In this document: one piece after another, positions 1 through 8,009 of the stretch
Layout of the letters: every line of letters begins with the position of its first letter
Position numbering within the stretch: the first letter of the stretch is position 1
Assembly (NCBI RefSeq): GCF_030407495.1
Contig: NZ_JASDDG010000019.1
Location: 1-64,000, forward strand
Length of the DNA stretch: 64,000 nucleotides
DNA from: Arthrobacter sp. APC 3897
GTDB taxonomy: Bacteria > Actinomycetota > Actinomycetes > Actinomycetales > Micrococcaceae
Reading direction: 5' to 3'
Notes under the pieces: generated by a model
What the model was told of the DNA's origin: nothing
Databases searched by the model: none
The model's input: the letters and a program-made list of their open reading frames with translations, nothing else
Position numbers and translations under genes: made by a program

Positions 1-882
1 ACGCCCCGCAGCGCCGACGGCAGCATTGACACCCATTCCCTCACCCGGGTGACCAAACACCTGCTGGAAGGCGGCGTGCACGGACTGTTTGTCCTCGGCT
101 CTTCCGCCGAGGTGCCCTACATGACCAACGACGAGCGGGAGCTGGTGGTCACCACCATTGCCGGCGTCAACGCCGGCCAGGTCCCGCTGATTGTCGGGGC
201 GTGCGAGCAGACCACCAACCGCGTCATCGAAGAAGGCCGCAAAATGGTTGGCCTGGGCGCCGACGCCCTGGTGGTGACGTCCCCGTTCTACGCCATCCCC
301 AACGTGCAGGAAACCGACACCCACTTCCGCAGCATCCATGCAGCCCTGGACGTGCCGCTCTTCGCCTACGACGTCCCGGTCCGCACCCACTTCAAGCTGC
401 CGCTGGACCTGCTGATCCAGCTGGGCCAGGACCAGGTCATAGCAGGCGTCAAGGATTCCTCCGGTGACGACGTGTCCTTCCGCCAGCTCTGCCTGGCCGC
501 CCGCAGCATCGAGAACTTCTCCGTGTTCACCGGCCACGAAGTGGTGGTGGACGGTGCCCTGCTGGGCGGCGCCGACGGGGTGGTGCCCGGCCTGGGCAAC
601 GTGGATCCGGCCGGTTACCGCCGGCTCTACGATGCAGCAGGCCGCGGCGACTTTGCCTCGGCCGCAGCCGAGCAGGACCGTTTGGCGGATGTCTTCAACA
701 TTGTCTACGCCCCCACCCCGGGCCGCGTCTCCGGTGGTGCGGCAGGGCTGGGTGCGTTCAAGACCGCGCTGATGCTGATGGGCGTCATCGACACCAACAT
801 CATGTCCGCGCCGATGGTCACGCTGAATGAGCCCGAAACGGGCGCCATCCGCACCATCCTTGAACGCAACGGCCTGATCTGA
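1..882 (+). CDS. Dihydrodipicolinate synthase/N-acetylneuraminate lyase family aldolase (5' end outside window)
   Basis: The reading frame is open from base 1, and the first codons (TPRSADGSIDTHSL) match the segment just after the N-terminal strand of this family, so the true start lies left of the window. The Schiff-base lysine is visible in AGVKDSSG (codon 451-453) and the partner tyrosine in FAYDVPVRT. The glycine-rich loop reads GSSAE rather than the usual GTTGE or GSTGE, so substrate preference is not the standard dihydrodipicolinate one. Two bases separate it from a ROK kinase, which is followed by a NanE-like epimerase. This order suggests an N-acetylneuraminate lyase feeding ManNAc to the kinase and epimerase. 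The lyase role is inferred from neighbours; the fold assignment is firm. Confidence 0.85.
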   Translation, partial: TPRSADGSIDTHSLTRVTKHLLEGGVHGLFVLGSSAEVPYMTNDERELVVTTIAGVNAGQVPLIVGACEQTTNRVIEEGRKMVGLGADALVVTSPFYAIPNVQETDTHFRSIHAALDVPLFAYDVPVRTHFKLPLDLLIQLGQDQVIAGVKDSSGDDVSFRQLCLAARSIENFSVFTGHEVVVDGALLGGADGVVPGLGNVDPAGYRRLYDAAGRGDFASAAAEQDRLADVFNIVYAPTPGRVSGGAAGLGAFKTALMLMGVIDTNIMSAPMVTLNEPETGAIRTILERNGLI

Positions 883-884
883 CC

Positions 885-1859
885 ATGCCCTCCGCTTCGC
901 ACTGTGTGATTGGGGTGGACATCGGCGGCACTAAAACCGCCGCCGGCCTCGTGGACGCCGCCGGCACGGTGCACGCCGCGGACTCCCGGCCCACCCCGGC
1001 CGCCGCCGGCTCCGCAGCCATCCTGGCCACCGCCGTCGGGCTCGTGGAATCCCTGCTGGCGCATGCCCGCACCCTGGGGCTGCGCCCGGCGGCCGTTGGC
1101 ATCGGATCGGCCGGGGTCATCGACGCCCGGGACGGATCGGTGGTTTCCGCCACCGATTCGCTCACCGGCTGGGCCGGGACCCCGCTGGCCGCCCACCTCA
1201 GCCGGCACACCGGGCTTCCCGCCTACGCCGTCAATGACGTGCACGCCCACAACCTGGGCGAACACTGGCAGGGCGCGTCCGCCGGTGCGGAGTCCAGCCT
1301 GCTGGTGGCCGTGGGCACCGGCGTCGGCGGATCGTTGATCCTGGCCGGCGCACCACACCTGGGATCGCGTGCCGTGGCCGGACACGTGGGGCATCTCGCC
1401 TCGCCCTACGCGTATGACGACGGCGGCCGCCCGCTGCCGTGCAGCTGCGGACGCGCGGGGCACCTGGAAGCCATTGCCTCCGGCCCGTCCATAGCTAACC
1501 TGTACCGGCGGCTGGCAGGAACCGGTGATGCAGTCTCCGGGCGCGAGGTTGCTGTCCGCGCTGCAGCCGGTGAGCCCTTGGCGCTGCAGGCCCTGACCCT
1601 CGGCGCGCAAGCTGCCGGCCAGGCGGTGGGGGGACTGGCCAACGTCCTGGATCCGGACAGGGTGGTCATCGGCGGGGGAGTGTCCGCCGCAGGGGAGCTG
1701 TGGTGGACGCCGTTCCTCGCAGCGGTCCGGTCCGAACTCATGGATCCGCTGGCCGGCCTGCCCGTGCTTCCCGCCGTCCTGGGCTCCAACGCCGCCGTCG
1801 CGGGAGCCGCCAAACTCGCCTTGGACCGTATCGATGTTCCGGAGGAAACCCGTGTCTGA
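885..1859 (+). CDS. nanK: ROK-family sugar kinase, probable N-acetylmannosamine kinase
   Basis: This 324-residue protein starts with the ROK phosphate loop DIGGTKT (residues 12-18) and has the catalytic aspartate in VND (118). The family zinc site is visible as H167, C186 and C188, but the third cysteine of CxCGxxGC is replaced by histidine (CSCGRAGH, H193), so the site would be a His2Cys2 variant. It begins 2 bases after the aldolase stop and ends 8 bases inside the likely epimerase start, so the three are translationally coupled. The kinase would phosphorylate ManNAc to ManNAc-6-P for the next enzyme. ROK kinases differ in sugar choice; glucokinase activity cannot be excluded from sequence. 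Confidence 0.82.
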   Translation: MPSASHCVIGVDIGGTKTAAGLVDAAGTVHAADSRPTPAAAGSAAILATAVGLVESLLAHARTLGLRPAAVGIGSAGVIDARDGSVVSATDSLTGWAGTPLAAHLSRHTGLPAYAVNDVHAHNLGEHWQGASAGAESSLLVAVGTGVGGSLILAGAPHLGSRAVAGHVGHLASPYAYDDGGRPLPCSCGRAGHLEAIASGPSIANLYRRLAGTGDAVSGREVAVRAAAGEPLALQALTLGAQAAGQAVGGLANVLDPDRVVIGGGVSAAGELWWTPFLAAVRSELMDPLAGLPVLPAVLGSNAAVAGAAKLALDRIDVPEETRV

Positions 1860-2553
1860 CCCGATTGCACCACACCCCTCGAAGCTAGACCTTTTAACGC
1901 TGGAAGGCCGCCTGATTGTCTCCTGCCAGGCCTACCCCGGCGAACCCCTGCGGGACCCGCGGACCATGGCGCAGATGGCGCAGGCCGCTGTGACCGGCGG
2001 GGCCGCAGCGGTCCGCATCCAGGGCATCACTGATCTGGAACAGACCCGCGCCGCAGTGGATGTACCGGTGATCGGACTCTGGAAGGACGGCAGTGACGGC
2101 GTGTTCATCACGCCCACGCTGAAGCATGCCCTGGCGTGTGCGGCGGCAGGCTCGGACATCGTGGCGATTGACGGCACCCGCCGGCCTCGCCCGGACGGCC
2201 TGACCCTGGCTGAAACCGTCTCGGCACTGCACGAACAGACCGGGGCGCTGGTGATGGCGGACTGCGGCTCAGCGGCGGACGCCAAAGCCGCAGCCGACGC
2301 CGGGGCGGACCTGATCGGCACCACATTGGCCGGGTATACGGGGGAGCGGCCCAAGACCGACGGTCCGGACCTGGAACTGATCGCCGGGATCGCTGTGCTT
2401 GACGTGGGCCGGCCGCTGATTGCCGAGGGCCGTATCCATACTCCTGCCCAGGCCCGGGCCTGTGTGGACGCGGGCGCGTTCGCCGTCGTTGTCGGCACCG
2501 CCATTACGCACCCCGCCACCATTACCGGCTGGTTTGCGGACGCCCTGGCCTAA
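1852..2553 (+). CDS. nanE: N-acetylmannosamine-6-phosphate 2-epimerase
   Basis: This TIM-barrel enzyme converts ManNAc-6-P to GlcNAc-6-P. The GTG at 1852 is preferred to the in-frame ATG at 1834: a GGAGG at 1841-1845 sits 6 bases before it, and the protein then has 233 residues, normal for NanE. Conserved pieces are RIQGI, GLWKDG (catalytic-region lysine about residue 78), AIDGTRRPRPDG and GTTLAGYTG. The start overlaps the kinase stop by 8 bases, so the two are coupled. With the upstream aldolase this completes a lyase-kinase-epimerase trio; the sialic-acid importer and sialidase are not in the window and may lie to the left. Confidence 0.88.
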   Translation: MSDPIAPHPSKLDLLTLEGRLIVSCQAYPGEPLRDPRTMAQMAQAAVTGGAAAVRIQGITDLEQTRAAVDVPVIGLWKDGSDGVFITPTLKHALACAAAGSDIVAIDGTRRPRPDGLTLAETVSALHEQTGALVMADCGSAADAKAAADAGADLIGTTLAGYTGERPKTDGPDLELIAGIAVLDVGRPLIAEGRIHTPAQARACVDAGAFAVVVGTAITHPATITGWFADALA

Positions 2554-2620
2554 CGGCACACTCTGCCCAGCCGCTCCCGGCGGGTATTCTTTGACTCTCG
2601 GGGCCCGGGGAGGGGATCGG

Positions 2621-3355
2621 ATGGCGTGGAGCACGCGCGAACTGGCTGAACTGGCACACACCACGGTGAACACCGTGCGACACTACCACCGGCTGGGTCT
2701 CCTGGAGGAGCCCGACCGGCGGTACAACGGCTACAAGCAGTACGGGGCCCGGCACCTGGTGAGCCTCCTGCGGATCCGGCGTCTGGCCGCTCTGGGCGTG
2801 CCGCTGGCGCAGATGCAGGAGCTTGGTGCGGGCGCTCCGGCCCTTCGGAGGTTCTGCAGGAAGTGGATGCGGAGCTGAAAAAGAGCATCGAGCGGCTGCA
2901 GGAGGCGCGGGCCCATATCGCAGCCATTCTTTCGCACCGGGCGCCCGCAGACGTCCCCGCGGGCTTCGAAGCCGTCGCTTCGCGCTTATCCGAAAATGAC
3001 ACCGCCGTGATCCACCTGATGAGCCGGCTGTATGACGAAGAAGAGCTGGCTGATGTGCGGAGGATGACCGCGGACGAATCAGATGACACGGGCCCGGACC
3101 TTGACGGGCTGCCGGCCGATGCCGATGAGCAGACCCGGCAGGAACTTGCCGGCAGGATTGCGGTGGTGCTGGCACGGAATTTGACCGAGTACCCGTGGAT
3201 GAACAACCCTGCGGCCGCTCGGACCGCATCCGGGCACCTCACCGCGGAAAAGGTGGGGGGAGGTCCTGGCCGAGTTGTACAACCCCGCACAGCTGGATGT
3301 GATCATGCGGGCGGGTATCCTGGCAGCCGAACAGGTGCGGGCCCCTAATAGCTAA
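2621..3355 (+). pseudogene. MerR-family regulator disrupted by two compensating frameshifts
   Basis: The ATG at 2621 opens a MerR winged-helix domain (WSTRELAELAHTTVNTVRHYHRLG, then the wing with YNGYKQYGARHL), but that frame stops at 2878. The family's dimerisation helix continues in another frame (SEVLQEVDAELKKSIERLQEAR, from about 2845 on), which itself loses sense near 3255. The C-terminal piece EVLAELYNPAQLDVIMRAG then resumes in the first frame and stops at 3355. The pattern is one missing base near 2830-2848 and one extra base in the G-run at 3255-3260. Joined, it would give a protein of about 244 residues. It may be a recent pseudogene or two sequencing errors; the sequence alone cannot say which. 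Confidence 0.72.
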
Positions 3356-3360
3356 ACAGC

Positions 3361-5004
3361 TCAGAACGGCCAGATCAGCGGCACATAGAACACCCCGGCT
3401 GCCAGGAAGATCAGGGCAAGCGGCAGGCCCAGCCGCCAGTAATCGCCAAAGCGGTAGCCGCCCGGCTGCATGATCATGAGGTTCGCCGGTGTGGCGATGG
3501 GCGTAAGGAAGGCCGCGGCCCCCACCACGGTCAGCGCCATCATGAACGGCTGCACGCTCACCTCCAGCGTCTGGGCAAACGACACCGCCACGGGTGCCAT
3601 GACCAGCACCGTGGCCACATTGGAGATGACTTGGCTGAGGATGAGCGTAAGCACGCAAATGATCAGCAGGGCAAAATGCGGGGAACCTCCGCCGGTGAGA
3701 CGGTCCACGAGAGCGGCAATCTGATCAGCCGCACCTGATGAAACGAACGCGTTGGACAGCGGAATGAGACCCGCGATAAGGACAACGGTGTCCCAGGAAA
3801 CGGCACGGAAACCCTGGGGAACGGTAACCGTTCCCGAGACAACGAGTGCCCCCGCAGCCAGCAGGCCAACGATCACCGGAGGAACAACACCGGTGGCCAG
3901 CAGGACGATGGTGCCGATGAGCACGGCGAGGCAGCGGCGCCAGCCGCGTCCCAGCGGCACGCTCCGCTGGACGGTTTGGGAGGGCTCGACGGCGATCACA
4001 TCGGCGGAGTCGGTGTAGCGGTGCAGTGCATCCCACGGGCCGTGCACCAGCACACCGTCCCCTGCGTGCAGGGTGAGCTCACCGGTTGCGGGCGCGGCGT
4101 CCGGTCCGGTGGACGGGGTGCCGCCGCGGCGCAGGGCGATGACTGCGAGGTCGCCGTCCCCGATGATTTCTCCGGGGAAGACGGTGCGTCCGATCAGCCT
4201 CGAGTGAGGTGCCACTATTACCTCGGCCACGCCTTCGCCTCCGGTGAAAAGCCGCCCGGCGTCGAGATCGGCGGTGTATCTCTCCTGCCAGGACCGCACC
4301 CGTTGACGGGGGTCGGCGGTGTTTCCCGCGGCCCGTTCGGCGGTTCTCTCCGGGAGGAGCCGTCCGCCGAAGGCCACCACCAGGAGCGCGGTCACGATGA
4401 CGAGGGGGATTCCCACCAGCGCAAACTCGAAGTAGCCGAACTCCCGCCCGCCCGAATCGGCGGCGATTTGGGACACGATGATGTTGACCGGTGTTCCGGT
4501 CAGCGTCAGCAGGGATCCGGCACCGGCGGCGAAGGCCAGCGGAATCAGCATGCGTGAGGGAACAACACCGGAGCGTCCCGCGGCAACGACGGCGACCGGC
4601 AGGAGCGCCGCAACGGCACCATTGATGCTGATCACGGCGGAGAGCACAGCCGCAGCGGCCATGACCGCCAGGAGAAGCCCTGCCCCGCGCAGGGACGAAC
4701 GCCGCTCGAGCTGCTGCCCGATCCAGGCGGTGATGCCGGTGGCGTCGAGTGCGTCGCTGAGGACAAAGAGGAAGGCGATGAACAGGACCACCGGATCGCT
4801 GAATCCCTGCAGGGCTTCGGTCAGCGGAAGCACCCCGGCGGCCCAAAGCGCCAGGGGGACGAACAGCGCGACGATCACGAGCGGGATCCGGTTTGTCATG
4901 AAGCCCAGTACCGCCAGGACCAGCACCGCGTACGTGGCCCACCTTGGGTCCAGGACCATCTGCAGGTTGTCCACGAATCCAGTCAAGAGGGTTAACGCCG
5001 GCAT
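3361..5004 (-). CDS. SLC13/DASS-family anion permease with internal TrkA-C domain
   Basis: The 547-residue protein has hydrophobic blocks typical of the divalent anion:Na+ symporter family split by a hydrophilic segment. That segment (GGEGVAEVIVAPHSRLIGRTVFPGE to HAGDGVLVHGPWDALHRY, about residues 255-335) looks like a RCK/TrkA-C ligand-binding domain. Signature loops such as INGAVAALLPVAV and LTGTPVNIIVS in the first half, with their counterpart SNVATVLVMAP and PIATPANLMIMQPG in the second, mark the two inverted halves. Substrates in this family include dicarboxylates and sulfate; none can be chosen here. It is divergent from the small export gene at 5147 and convergent with the broken MerR gene, 5 bases away. 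Confidence 0.85.
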   Translation of the reverse strand: MPALTLLTGFVDNLQMVLDPRWATYAVLVLAVLGFMTNRIPLVIVALFVPLALWAAGVLPLTEALQGFSDPVVLFIAFLFVLSDALDATGITAWIGQQLERRSSLRGAGLLLAVMAAAAVLSAVISINGAVAALLPVAVVAAGRSGVVPSRMLIPLAFAAGAGSLLTLTGTPVNIIVSQIAADSGGREFGYFEFALVGIPLVIVTALLVVAFGGRLLPERTAERAAGNTADPRQRVRSWQERYTADLDAGRLFTGGEGVAEVIVAPHSRLIGRTVFPGEIIGDGDLAVIALRRGGTPSTGPDAAPATGELTLHAGDGVLVHGPWDALHRYTDSADVIAVEPSQTVQRSVPLGRGWRRCLAVLIGTIVLLATGVVPPVIVGLLAAGALVVSGTVTVPQGFRAVSWDTVVLIAGLIPLSNAFVSSGAADQIAALVDRLTGGGSPHFALLIICVLTLILSQVISNVATVLVMAPVAVSFAQTLEVSVQPFMMALTVVGAAAFLTPIATPANLMIMQPGGYRFGDYWRLGLPLALIFLAAGVFYVPLIWPF

Positions 5005-5062
5005 GTCGATGGATCAGCGTCCCGGGCGGGTGCAGAGGAGCGAACTGCCTTCTGCGCCGGGG

Positions 5063-5093
5063 TTGACCCTGTTCCGGGAACACAGCTTCTACT
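5063..5093 (+). promoter_or_regulatory. Putative promoter with palindrome in the spacer
   Basis: A TTGACC (5063-5068) is followed by a weak TCTACT (5088-5093). Between them lies the perfect palindrome GTTCCGGGAAC (5071-5081), where a regulator would block polymerase. This is the only intergenic space between the divergent SLC13 and small-export genes (5005-5146). The -10 element is poor and the call is tentative. Confidence 0.3.
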
Positions 5094-5146
5094 GATGAAA
5101 CGCCCGGAAATGTCCGGCGCATCAAGCGCAGAGAGGCACAATCGTC

Positions 5147-5707
5147 ATGAACCCCATCGAGGATCTCATCCAAAACTTCCAGGAACTGGCGGCCCAGGTG
5201 CCGGAAGCTCTGCAGCCGTTGGTTGTGGCCTTGGCCGGTGCCATCCCGTTCATTGAGGGGGAGGGCGGAGCAATCATCGGCGTCGTCGGAGGAGTCCCTC
5301 TGATCCTTGCCGCAGCGGCAGCGGCTGCCGGCAATTTCCTGAGCGTCCTTGTCGTCGTCTTGCTCGGTTCCCGGGCGCGGCATGCCGTAGTTGACCGAAG
5401 GGCCGTGCACGCCGCCGCAGCAGGTGCCGCCGGGGGAGGGACGGTGGCGACACTCAACGCCGTCCCTGCGGCGCCTGAGTCAAAGGGCCGGCAGCGGTTT
5501 AAGCGCTGGCTGGTGCGGTTTGGGGTTCCGGGGGCCAGTCTTCTGGGCCCGTTGGCGGTCCCGACCCAGTTCACCTCCGCGATGCTGGTTGCCGCCGGAA
5601 CTCCGCGGGGCTGGGTGCTGCTTTGGCAGGCAGCAGCCATCATCCTCTGGACGACCGTTGCCGCGGTCTCGATCTGGGCCGCGCTCACGTTTGTGATCGG
5701 CGCCTGA
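5147..5707 (+). CDS. Small multi-drug export (PF06695-like) membrane protein
   Basis: This 186-residue integral membrane protein shows the features of the small multidrug export family: an amphipathic N-terminus, the loop IPFIEGEGGAIIGVVGGVP between the first helices, and a central RFGVPGASLLGPLAVPTQFTSAMLVAAG segment, with about four hydrophobic spans. The ATG at 5147 is well placed, and no equally good in-frame alternative is close. It stands alone, divergent from the SLC13 gene and convergent with the VOC gene at 5723. Substrate and direction of transport are unknown despite the family name. Confidence 0.7.
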   Translation: MNPIEDLIQNFQELAAQVPEALQPLVVALAGAIPFIEGEGGAIIGVVGGVPLILAAAAAAAGNFLSVLVVVLLGSRARHAVVDRRAVHAAAAGAAGGGTVATLNAVPAAPESKGRQRFKRWLVRFGVPGASLLGPLAVPTQFTSAMLVAAGTPRGWVLLWQAAAIILWTTVAAVSIWAALTFVIGA

Positions 5708-5722
5708 GATTCCAGGGCGGTA

Positions 5723-6130
5723 TCAGCCGGCGCGAGGTATCAGCGGATGCTCGGCCCGGACCGTCAGTTCCTGGACGGTCCAGGAATTACCGTCCGGGTC
5801 CGAGAATCCGAACAGGGTCCCGCCGTCGCGCGGGTCAATGACGGTGACCTCGCCGGCGTCCACGCCGCGCTCCACCAGCTCCCGCCGGGCCGCCCGGGCA
5901 TCCGAGACCACCAGCTGCAGTCCGTGCAGGGACCCGGGCTCCATCCGCTGCCGGGACGGATTGCCGATCACTATGGAGCATCCCGAACCCGGCGGCGTCA
6001 GCTGGGCAAAATCCATGTCGCCGGCGGTGGTGCGGTGGTCCAGGATGAAACCCATCTGGTCGCGGTAGAAGGCAATGGCCCGGTCCAGATCGGTAACCGG
6101 AACCTGCACCACTTCGAGGGTCCAGTCCAC
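5723..6130 (-). CDS. VOC (glyoxalase/bleomycin-resistance fold) protein
   Basis: A 135-residue single VOC unit: MDWTLEVVQVPVTDLDRAIAFYRDQMGF opens the fold and LFGFSDPDGNSWTVQEL closes it. The start is GTG at 6130, with GGGAG just before it. It is the last gene of a four-gene minus-strand cassette (ArsR, two SRPBCC proteins, this one), 2 bases after the upstream stop. VOC proteins in such cassettes are often annotated as lyases or resistance proteins, but the substrate cannot be read from sequence. Confidence 0.78.
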   Translation of the reverse strand: MDWTLEVVQVPVTDLDRAIAFYRDQMGFILDHRTTAGDMDFAQLTPPGSGCSIVIGNPSRQRMEPGSLHGLQLVVSDARAARRELVERGVDAGEVTVIDPRDGGTLFGFSDPDGNSWTVQELTVRAEHPLIPRAG

Positions 6131-6132
6131 GG

Positions 6133-6633
6133 TTACTCCCTGCCTTCCGGCGTGTCGGCGGGCAGGGACGCGAGCAGGTCATCCAGCTGGTCATAACCGG
6201 AGGACATTCCCTCTTCCATGCCGTTGGACAGGAACGTGTCGCGGGCCTGCACCGAGGGGTACAGGGAACGGCCGGAGAGCCGGCTCCTGCCGCCGGGCAA
6301 GTCCGTGAAGGTGCTGTACTCCAGTGTCACCACGTTCGGATCAGCTTCGAATTCGAAGGTCTGCAGCACAAAATCGTCCTGCCGCAGGGTATGGAAGACA
6401 CCCCGGAAAGCGTATTCATCCTCGCCCCGGCACTGCACAAACCGGTAGGCGCCGCCGGTGCGCGCTTCGAAGACATCAATCCGGGTGGCCAGGTCCTGCG
6501 GTCCGATCCACCGGGCGAACAGCTCCGGGTCCGTGTGGGCGCGGAACACGTCACGGACCGGGTAATCGAATTCCCGGGAGTAATCCATGTGCGGCTCACC
6601 CGTCGGAGCACTGAGATTCAGGGGGTTGCTCAT
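6133..6633 (-). CDS. SRPBCC/AHSA1-like lipid- or ligand-binding protein (second copy)
   Basis: This 166-residue protein has the START/AHSA1 helix-grip pattern: MDYSREFDYPVRDVFRAHTDPELFARWIGPQ, a central GGAYRFVQ strand, FRGVFHTL, and a C-terminal helix with a GMEEGMSSGYDQLDDLL motif. The ATG at 6633 overlaps the preceding TGA by one base (TGATG); a GTG at 6636 is also possible. It is clearly a paralogue of the gene upstream and probably arose by tandem duplication. The family is often encoded next to ArsR regulators. Confidence 0.8.
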   Translation of the reverse strand: MSNPLNLSAPTGEPHMDYSREFDYPVRDVFRAHTDPELFARWIGPQDLATRIDVFEARTGGAYRFVQCRGEDEYAFRGVFHTLRQDDFVLQTFEFEADPNVVTLEYSTFTDLPGGRSRLSGRSLYPSVQARDTFLSNGMEEGMSSGYDQLDDLLASLPADTPEGRE

Positions 6634-7139
6634 CACGCACTCCGTCCCTGCAGCGCTTCCGGCTGGAGCTGGGCAAGCAGTTCCTCCATCCGGTCGAAGC
6701 CCTCGGCCACTCCGGATTCCATACCGGAAGCAGCCATGCCGTCCCGCGCCTCCATGGAGGGGTAGACGGCATGGGCGCTGATCCGGGTGCGGCCGCCGTC
6801 GAGCGGTTCAAGGGTCATGAATTCCAGGCTGGTGACATCCGGATATCCGGAGAACTCGAAGGTTTGGATGGCGGATTCGTTCTCCCGCACGGTGTGGAAG
6901 ATGCCCCGGAATTCATAGGGGATCCCCTCCGGCCCGGTGTGGATGTAGCTGTAGGAGCCGCCGGTCCGGAAGTCGTAGTGGTTGATCTCCATCTTCATGC
7001 CGCGCGGACCGAGCCACTGGGCCACCAGCTCCGGTTCGGCGTAGACCCTGAAGACCTGTTCCACGGGGTAGTCCACCTCGCGGGTGAAATCAATGAACGG
7101 AACTCCGTCCGGAACGGAAAGCTGCAGTGCGTTGGTCAT
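6633..7139 (-). CDS. SRPBCC/AHSA1-like protein (first copy)
   Basis: The 168-residue protein shares its architecture with the next gene: FIDFTREVDYPVEQVFRVYAEPELVAQWLGP, GGSYSYIHTGPEG, FRGIFHTVRENE, and a closing GMESGVAEGFDRMEELL helix. Its ATG overlaps the ArsR stop by 4 bases (ATGA), so it is translated from the same message. Proteins of this type bind hydrophobic ligands in a deep cavity; the ArsR regulator may respond to the same ligand. Confidence 0.82.
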   Translation of the reverse strand: MTNALQLSVPDGVPFIDFTREVDYPVEQVFRVYAEPELVAQWLGPRGMKMEINHYDFRTGGSYSYIHTGPEGIPYEFRGIFHTVRENESAIQTFEFSGYPDVTSLEFMTLEPLDGGRTRISAHAVYPSMEARDGMAASGMESGVAEGFDRMEELLAQLQPEALQGRSA

Positions 7140-7504
7140 GATGGTTCCTTTGCCTGCGGGCCGCCTGTCGCTGCGGCCTGTGCGTGGAGCACGGCGTCAA
7201 GGCTGCGGAACTGCTCCTCGCGGATCAGCCGGTACTGGCCGATCCAGGCGGTGAGCGCCTCCAGCCGTGCGGGGTTCAGGTGGACGGGACGGCGCTGGGC
7301 GTCGCGGCTGCGCGTGACGAGCTGTGCCTGCTCGAGGACCTGAATGTGCTTCGAGATTGCCTGCTTGGAGATCTCGAAGGGTTCCGCAAGTTCGTTGACC
7401 GTGGCCGGACCCCGGGACAACCGGGCGATGATGCGGCGGCGGGCCGGATCTGCCAGGGCCAGGAAGGCCCGGTCCAGTTCTGCCTCGTCACCTGATGCGT
7501 CCAT
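7136..7504 (-). CDS. ArsR-family winged-helix regulator
   Basis: A 122-residue repressor-type protein: FLALADPARRRIIARLSRGPATVNELAEPFEISKQAISKHIQVLEQA is the standard ArsR winged helix (about residues 14-62). The usual metal-binding CxC pairs are absent, placing it with the non-metal ArsR proteins found upstream of SRPBCC genes. It is the first gene of the cassette, and a 6-bp-arm dyad lies 67 bases upstream (7571-7586), so autorepression is likely. Confidence 0.87.
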   Translation of the reverse strand: MDASGDEAELDRAFLALADPARRRIIARLSRGPATVNELAEPFEISKQAISKHIQVLEQAQLVTRSRDAQRRPVHLNPARLEALTAWIGQYRLIREEQFRSLDAVLHAQAAATGGPQAKEPS

Positions 7505-7570
7505 GGCTTTGGCCAGCTTCTGTCAGGGTGATCCGGGCGGTTTCCCGCCGGTAATCAAGGTGCTGGTTGT

Positions 7571-7586
7571 TCAACCTGTTGGTTGA
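7571..7586 (-). promoter_or_regulatory. Probable ArsR operator
   Basis: TCAACC-TGTT-GGTTGA is a perfect inverted repeat with 6-base arms and a 4-base spacer, in the 211-base gap between the divergent ArsR cassette and the 7716 gene. Position and symmetry suit autoregulation of the cassette. No regulator was tested against it. Confidence 0.5.
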
Positions 7587-7715
7587 TTACGAAGCTACGC
7601 CCGTGCGGTGGCACGGTCAACGGGTTTTGCATCTTTTGTCGGAGACTTTTCCCCGGCGGGGACTGCCCGCCCCCGCCGGTATTCACAGGCACAGGGCACC
7701 GCCGGACAATAAAGC

Positions 7716-8009
7716 ATGACTAGTTCGGTTTCACGTTCCCGTCCCCGCGGCGAGCCCGCTTTCCATTGGGGCAGTTTTGTCTTCGGGCTGATCATGCTGC
7801 TGCTGGTGATCGCGCAGGGGGTGGCCTCCGGGCTTCCGGGCTATGTGGGTATGGCCGGGCTGATCCTGCTGCTGACCGGCCTGTATGCCTTCTTCACCCG
7901 CCGGCCCTCCTGGCTGTGGCTGCATCACCGGCGGGACGCTGCCGTCGTGGCGGTCATCGGACTTGCAGCCTTCATCCTGGCACTGGGCATTCATCTCGGC
8001 AGGGTCTAG
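7716..8009 (+). CDS. Small three-helix membrane protein of unknown function
   Basis: The 97-residue product has a basic N-terminus and three hydrophobic spans at about residues 19-37, 44-61 and 75-94, with positively charged loops (RRPSWLWLHHRRD). I do not recognise a family. Its last 4 bases overlap the end of the convergent gluQ gene. Confidence 0.6.
   Translation: MTSSVSRSRPRGEPAFHWGSFVFGLIMLLLVIAQGVASGLPGYVGMAGLILLLTGLYAFFTRRPSWLWLHHRRDAAVVAVIGLAAFILALGIHLGRV

Noticed and set aside
4079-5410. Long open frame on the minus strand across the SLC13 gene
   Set aside because: Its product is arginine/glycine-rich with no domain and it is antisense-frame shadow of a clear transporter gene; high GC makes such frames common.
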